This document shows positions 45,496 through 48,046 of a DNA stretch of 48,046 nt, one piece after another (the first letter of the stretch is position 1; every line of letters starts with the position of its first letter). Where the stretch lies: contig JAJRTY010000031.1 of assembly GCA_024278055.1 (NCBI GenBank), positions 1 to 48,046 of the forward strand, given 5' to 3'. A program made the translations under genes and the position numbers. The notes under the pieces are model-generated. The model was not told the DNA's origin and ran no database searches. It worked only from the letters and a program-made list of their open reading frames with translations. The DNA comes from Alphaproteobacteria bacterium (lineage in GTDB: Bacteria > Pseudomonadota > Alphaproteobacteria > Rhizobiales > JAJFHR01).

Positions 45496-45849
45496 ATGGT
45501 CTTGCCGGTAAGAAAGAACAAAAGCCCGGACACTCCCAATGAATGTCCGTTGTCGCAGTGTATGGCTATTCTGGGCGGTGCCTGGACGCCTAATGTTCTG
45601 TGGTATCTCAGCGGTGGACCGCGGCGCTTCTCTGAATTGCAAATAGACATTCCGCCTGTTTCTGCCAAAGTATTGACCACCAGATTGCGCGACCTTGAAG
45701 CCAAAGGTGTGGTGTCACGAAATGTAAAACCAACGTCACCACCATCGGTGGAATATGCCCTCACTGAACTTGGCCGGGAACTTATTCCGGTGATTGAAGC
45801 GATTGTCGAGGTTGGGCAGAAGATCAAGCACAGGAGCAGTTCTAGCTAA
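45496..45849 (+). CDS. HxlR-family transcriptional regulator
   Basis: Winged-helix DNA-binding protein of 117 residues. The HxlR core is clear: CPLSQCMAILGGAWTPNVLW (18-37), YLSGGPRRFSELQIDIPPVS, KVLTTRLRDLEAKGVV and the wing VEYALTELGRELIPVIEAI. Cys18 and Cys23 bracket the first helix; one of them is in the position used as a redox or electrophile sensor in several HxlR proteins. It is divergent from the GST gene and probably represses it. Its 3' end overlaps the convergent GNAT gene by 8 bases. Confidence 0.9.
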   Translation: MVLPVRKNKSPDTPNECPLSQCMAILGGAWTPNVLWYLSGGPRRFSELQIDIPPVSAKVLTTRLRDLEAKGVVSRNVKPTSPPSVEYALTELGRELIPVIEAIVEVGQKIKHRSSSS

Positions 45850-46318
45850 GTTTCTCGATATCTATCTGATAGCTACACTCGTCTTCCATTGGTTTGAATC
45901 CAATGCGCTGGTAAAAATCCTGGCCGCGGATATTGTGATTGTCGACGCCCAGTCGCATGAAGGTGGCTCCGCGCTCGTGTGCCATGCTGGCCAGCCTGGC
46001 CAACAAGTCCTCACCCAGTCCGCACCCGCGCTGGCTTTCGGCGACATATAAATCCAGCACGAAAACTCCCGGTCGACCGTTCCAGGTGGAAAATATTGGA
46101 AAATAGGTACACATGCCGACGGCTTTGCCATCACATTCGGCAATCAGGGCATTGAAGGCTGCGTTTTCACAAAACCCGTATTTTAACAGATCATCTACCG
46201 TTCCTCTGATTTTGCCCGTGAGGTTCAGTGCGTCTGCCAGGCCTTTGATCATGGTGTGTATGGCAGCTGCATCGCCCGGCATTGCCTGGCGTATATTTGT
46301 TTTTCTGTCCGGGGTCAT
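45842..46318 (-). CDS. GNAT-family N-acetyltransferase
   Basis: Acetyl-CoA-dependent transferase of 158 residues from ATG 46318 (MTPDRKTNIRQAMPGDAAAI); a GTG at 46330 is a longer alternative. Motif A, which binds acetyl-CoA, is LYVAESQRGCGLGEDLLARL with R/Q-x-x-G-x-G/A satisfied by QRGCGLG. Motif B follows as LGVDNHNIRGQDFYQRIGF. It resembles the diamine acetyltransferase-like GNAT group (FLDEFAVxxxHRG-type), but the acceptor is not predictable. Confidence 0.9.
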   Translation of the reverse strand: MTPDRKTNIRQAMPGDAAAIHTMIKGLADALNLTGKIRGTVDDLLKYGFCENAAFNALIAECDGKAVGMCTYFPIFSTWNGRPGVFVLDLYVAESQRGCGLGEDLLARLASMAHERGATFMRLGVDNHNIRGQDFYQRIGFKPMEDECSYQIDIEKLS

Positions 46319-46486
46319 TTTATGTAACACACCTTGCTAAAGAAATTATCATTAAGAGAATTTAAATTCCATGCACGTAAAACTAACCCCCTGATGCATG
46401 GGTTTGGGCTTTTTCCGGGCTGAACCAGACGCTTCAAACATAACAAAGTACTTGAGCGGATCAAAGGCCAGTTAAGAGTTCAGCGT

Positions 46487-48046
46487 ATGACGTCAGAAGA
46501 AAATCACAACCTTGAAACCGTAAAGCAAAATAATGGTGCGGGGCCGGGAGCCTGGCTTGAGACCGAGCGGATCATCATGGAGATGCTCAGGATCACCAGC
46601 AGTCATTTATCGCTTAAGGACACGCTTCAACAATGTCTCAATGTGTTGCTGAAAACAACCTGGCTCCGGGTGCAAAACAAAGGTGGAATTTTTCTGGTTG
46701 AGGGTGAAGAAAAAACTCTCAAACTGTATGTTGAGCATAATCTCGGCGAAAAAATCAACTCCCTTTGTGCAAAGGTAAAGTTTGGCCATTGTCTGTGCGG
46801 GCGGGCGGCCGCGACAAAGACCATCCAGCACGCAGATTGTGTTGATGAGCGCCATGATACGCGATTTGAGGGCATGCAGCCGCACGGCCATTACAATGTG
46901 CCAATTCTGAGCGATGGAGAAGTGCTCGGTGTCATGGTTTTTTATTTACCGCACGGTTTTAAGAAAAAGCGGTCAGAGATGGCTTTTCTTGAAAGTGCTG
47001 CCAATATCCTTTCCTTGATGATCCAGCTCAAGACCCATGAATCCAGCCTTGAAAATATGGTGGTGGAACGCACCCGGCAACTTGAAGCAAAAGCTGTAGC
47101 TTTGCACCAATCGGAAAGCCGGTTAACAGAACTTCTTGAACTTGTGCCTGAAGCTATTGTTTCTGTTGATGAACATAGTATTATTTGCCTGTTTAATCAG
47201 AGCGCTGAAACCTTGTTTGGCTACAACAAACAGGAAATTATGGGCCGCCCGCTGGAACTGCTGATGCCAGACAGGTTTCGCGGTGATCATCGAACCAAAA
47301 TTCAAAAATTTTCAAAATCAGACGCCCCGACCCGAATTATGTCGGAGCGTAACGAGGTGCTGGGATTAAAAAAGGATGGCACTGAGTTTTCGGCTCGTGG
47401 ATCAATTTCAAAGCTGACTTTCGAAGGCAGCGATTTATACACGGTTTTGATCCAGGACATCACCGAGCAGAAGAAGGTTGCCGAGGCGCTTGAAAACCAC
47501 AACAAAGAACTTCGTCAGCGAGATTTGGTTCTGCAAGCCCAGAACCAGCGTTTCGATGCGGCGATTTCGGCAATGTCGCATGGGCTTGCCATGTTTGACA
47601 AAGATGAAAACCTTATCATCTCTAACGATAGATACCCGGAAATTTACAATCTCTCTACCGAACAGATAAAACCCGGTATGAATATGAGAGAAATTCTGGA
47701 ATTGCGTATTGAGCACGGGATCTATTTTGGATCATCGGTCGACGAAACTATCGAGGAAATGAGGTTGTTAAAAAACACCAAATCGTCAAAGCCGAAAACC
47801 TATGTTCTCAATGATAATCGTCATATTGAAATTCGAAACCAGCTGATGGACAATGGTGGCTGGCTTTCAATTCATGATGATGTAACCGAGCGTTATAATT
47901 CAGAAAAGAAAATCAAATACCTGGCAGATTATGACACGCTGACAAACCTGCCCAATCGTATGCAAATTCAGGATGCTTTGAAAAAAGCGATCCGGCAGTC
48001 CAGTAACGATGGCAGCGAAATGGCGTTGTTGTATATTGATCTCGAC
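46487..48046 (+). CDS. GAF-PAS-PAS-GGDEF sensor protein (3' end outside window)
   Basis: 520 codons are present and open to the window end. Residues about 25-180 form a GAF domain (LRITSSHLSLKDTLQQCLNV onward, GHCLCGRAAA and HYNVPILSDGEVLGVMVFYL). A coiled linker (LVVER-type, MVVERTRQLEAKAVALHQSE) leads to a PAS domain (LLELVPEAIVSVDEHSIICL, FGYNKQEIMGRPLELLMP). A second coil and PAS follow (FDAAISAMSHGLAMFDKDEN). The C-terminus begins a GGDEF domain (YLADYDTLTNLPNRMQIQDA, LLYIDLD). The active-site GGDEF residues and any EAL domain lie beyond 48046. It is probably a diguanylate cyclase; ATG 46487 has no strong ribosome site. Confidence 0.88.
   Translation, partial: MTSEENHNLETVKQNNGAGPGAWLETERIIMEMLRITSSHLSLKDTLQQCLNVLLKTTWLRVQNKGGIFLVEGEEKTLKLYVEHNLGEKINSLCAKVKFGHCLCGRAAATKTIQHADCVDERHDTRFEGMQPHGHYNVPILSDGEVLGVMVFYLPHGFKKKRSEMAFLESAANILSLMIQLKTHESSLENMVVERTRQLEAKAVALHQSESRLTELLELVPEAIVSVDEHSIICLFNQSAETLFGYNKQEIMGRPLELLMPDRFRGDHRTKIQKFSKSDAPTRIMSERNEVLGLKKDGTEFSARGSISKLTFEGSDLYTVLIQDITEQKKVAEALENHNKELRQRDLVLQAQNQRFDAAISAMSHGLAMFDKDENLIISNDRYPEIYNLSTEQIKPGMNMREILELRIEHGIYFGSSVDETIEEMRLLKNTKSSKPKTYVLNDNRHIEIRNQLMDNGGWLSIHDDVTERYNSEKKIKYLADYDTLTNLPNRMQIQDALKKAIRQSSNDGSEMALLYIDLD

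Overview
The window reads as a chromosomal segment of an alphaproteobacterium, most likely of the Hyphomicrobiales (Rhizobiales) or a close relative. The evidence is the order ddl-ftsQ-ftsA-ftsZ-lpxC-bamD-recN-ligA, an FtsZ with a long C-terminal linker ending in the alphaproteobacterial tail EIPAFLRRQ, and the protein families around it. Base composition by eye is near 50% GC, low for soil rhizobia and more like marine members. No rRNA, tRNA, CRISPR, transposase or phage gene was recognised.

Layout. 1-11146 (+): the end of the division and cell-wall cluster, then lipid A synthesis (lpxC), outer-membrane assembly (bamD) and DNA repair and replication (recN, ligA). 11149-17694: a LysR regulator divergent from a family-5 peptide ABC transporter (binding protein, two permeases, a fused double ATPase). 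17705-23980 (-): a seven-gene operon with a class V PLP enzyme, a polar amino-acid ABC transporter, homoserine dehydrogenase and an inositol-monophosphatase-like phosphatase; a LuxR-type regulator lies divergent from it. 24970-30987: a chemoreceptor, a flavin reductase with slyX, a universal stress protein, a ThiO-like oxidase and a DUF3095 protein. 31076-32200 (-): a porin with a long upstream region holding a 10-bp tandem array and two CRP-like sites. 32962-39897 (-): five co-oriented genes, namely a catalytically degenerate ABC exporter-like protein, a lone cyclic-nucleotide-binding domain, a metallo-beta-lactamase-fold hydrolase, a membrane class III nucleotide cyclase and a TPR protein. 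40135-43141: a glycosyltransferase, a polysaccharide deacetylase and a lyase-like protein. 43303 to the end: serine-glyoxylate-type aminotransferase, a decayed small gene, a GST/HxlR divergent pair, a GNAT acetyltransferase and a GAF-PAS-PAS-GGDEF sensor cut by the window end.

Most notable. (1) The five-gene cyclic-nucleotide locus. Its ABC protein lacks the Walker A lysine, the Walker B Asp/Glu and the H-loop His, and carries internally repeated helical segments; this is the best candidate for an undescribed system. (2) In-frame TAA codons split two otherwise intact genes, the essential ftsZ and the LuxR regulator. (3) A palindromic repeat is inserted in frame inside the deacetylase gene, as Rickettsia palindromic elements are. 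(4) Five exact-period 10-bp CGTGA repeats lie upstream of the porin. (5) A small gene of the lumazine-binding-like / NTF2 type survives only as its two ends.

All family assignments come from reading the translated sequence. No database search was run.
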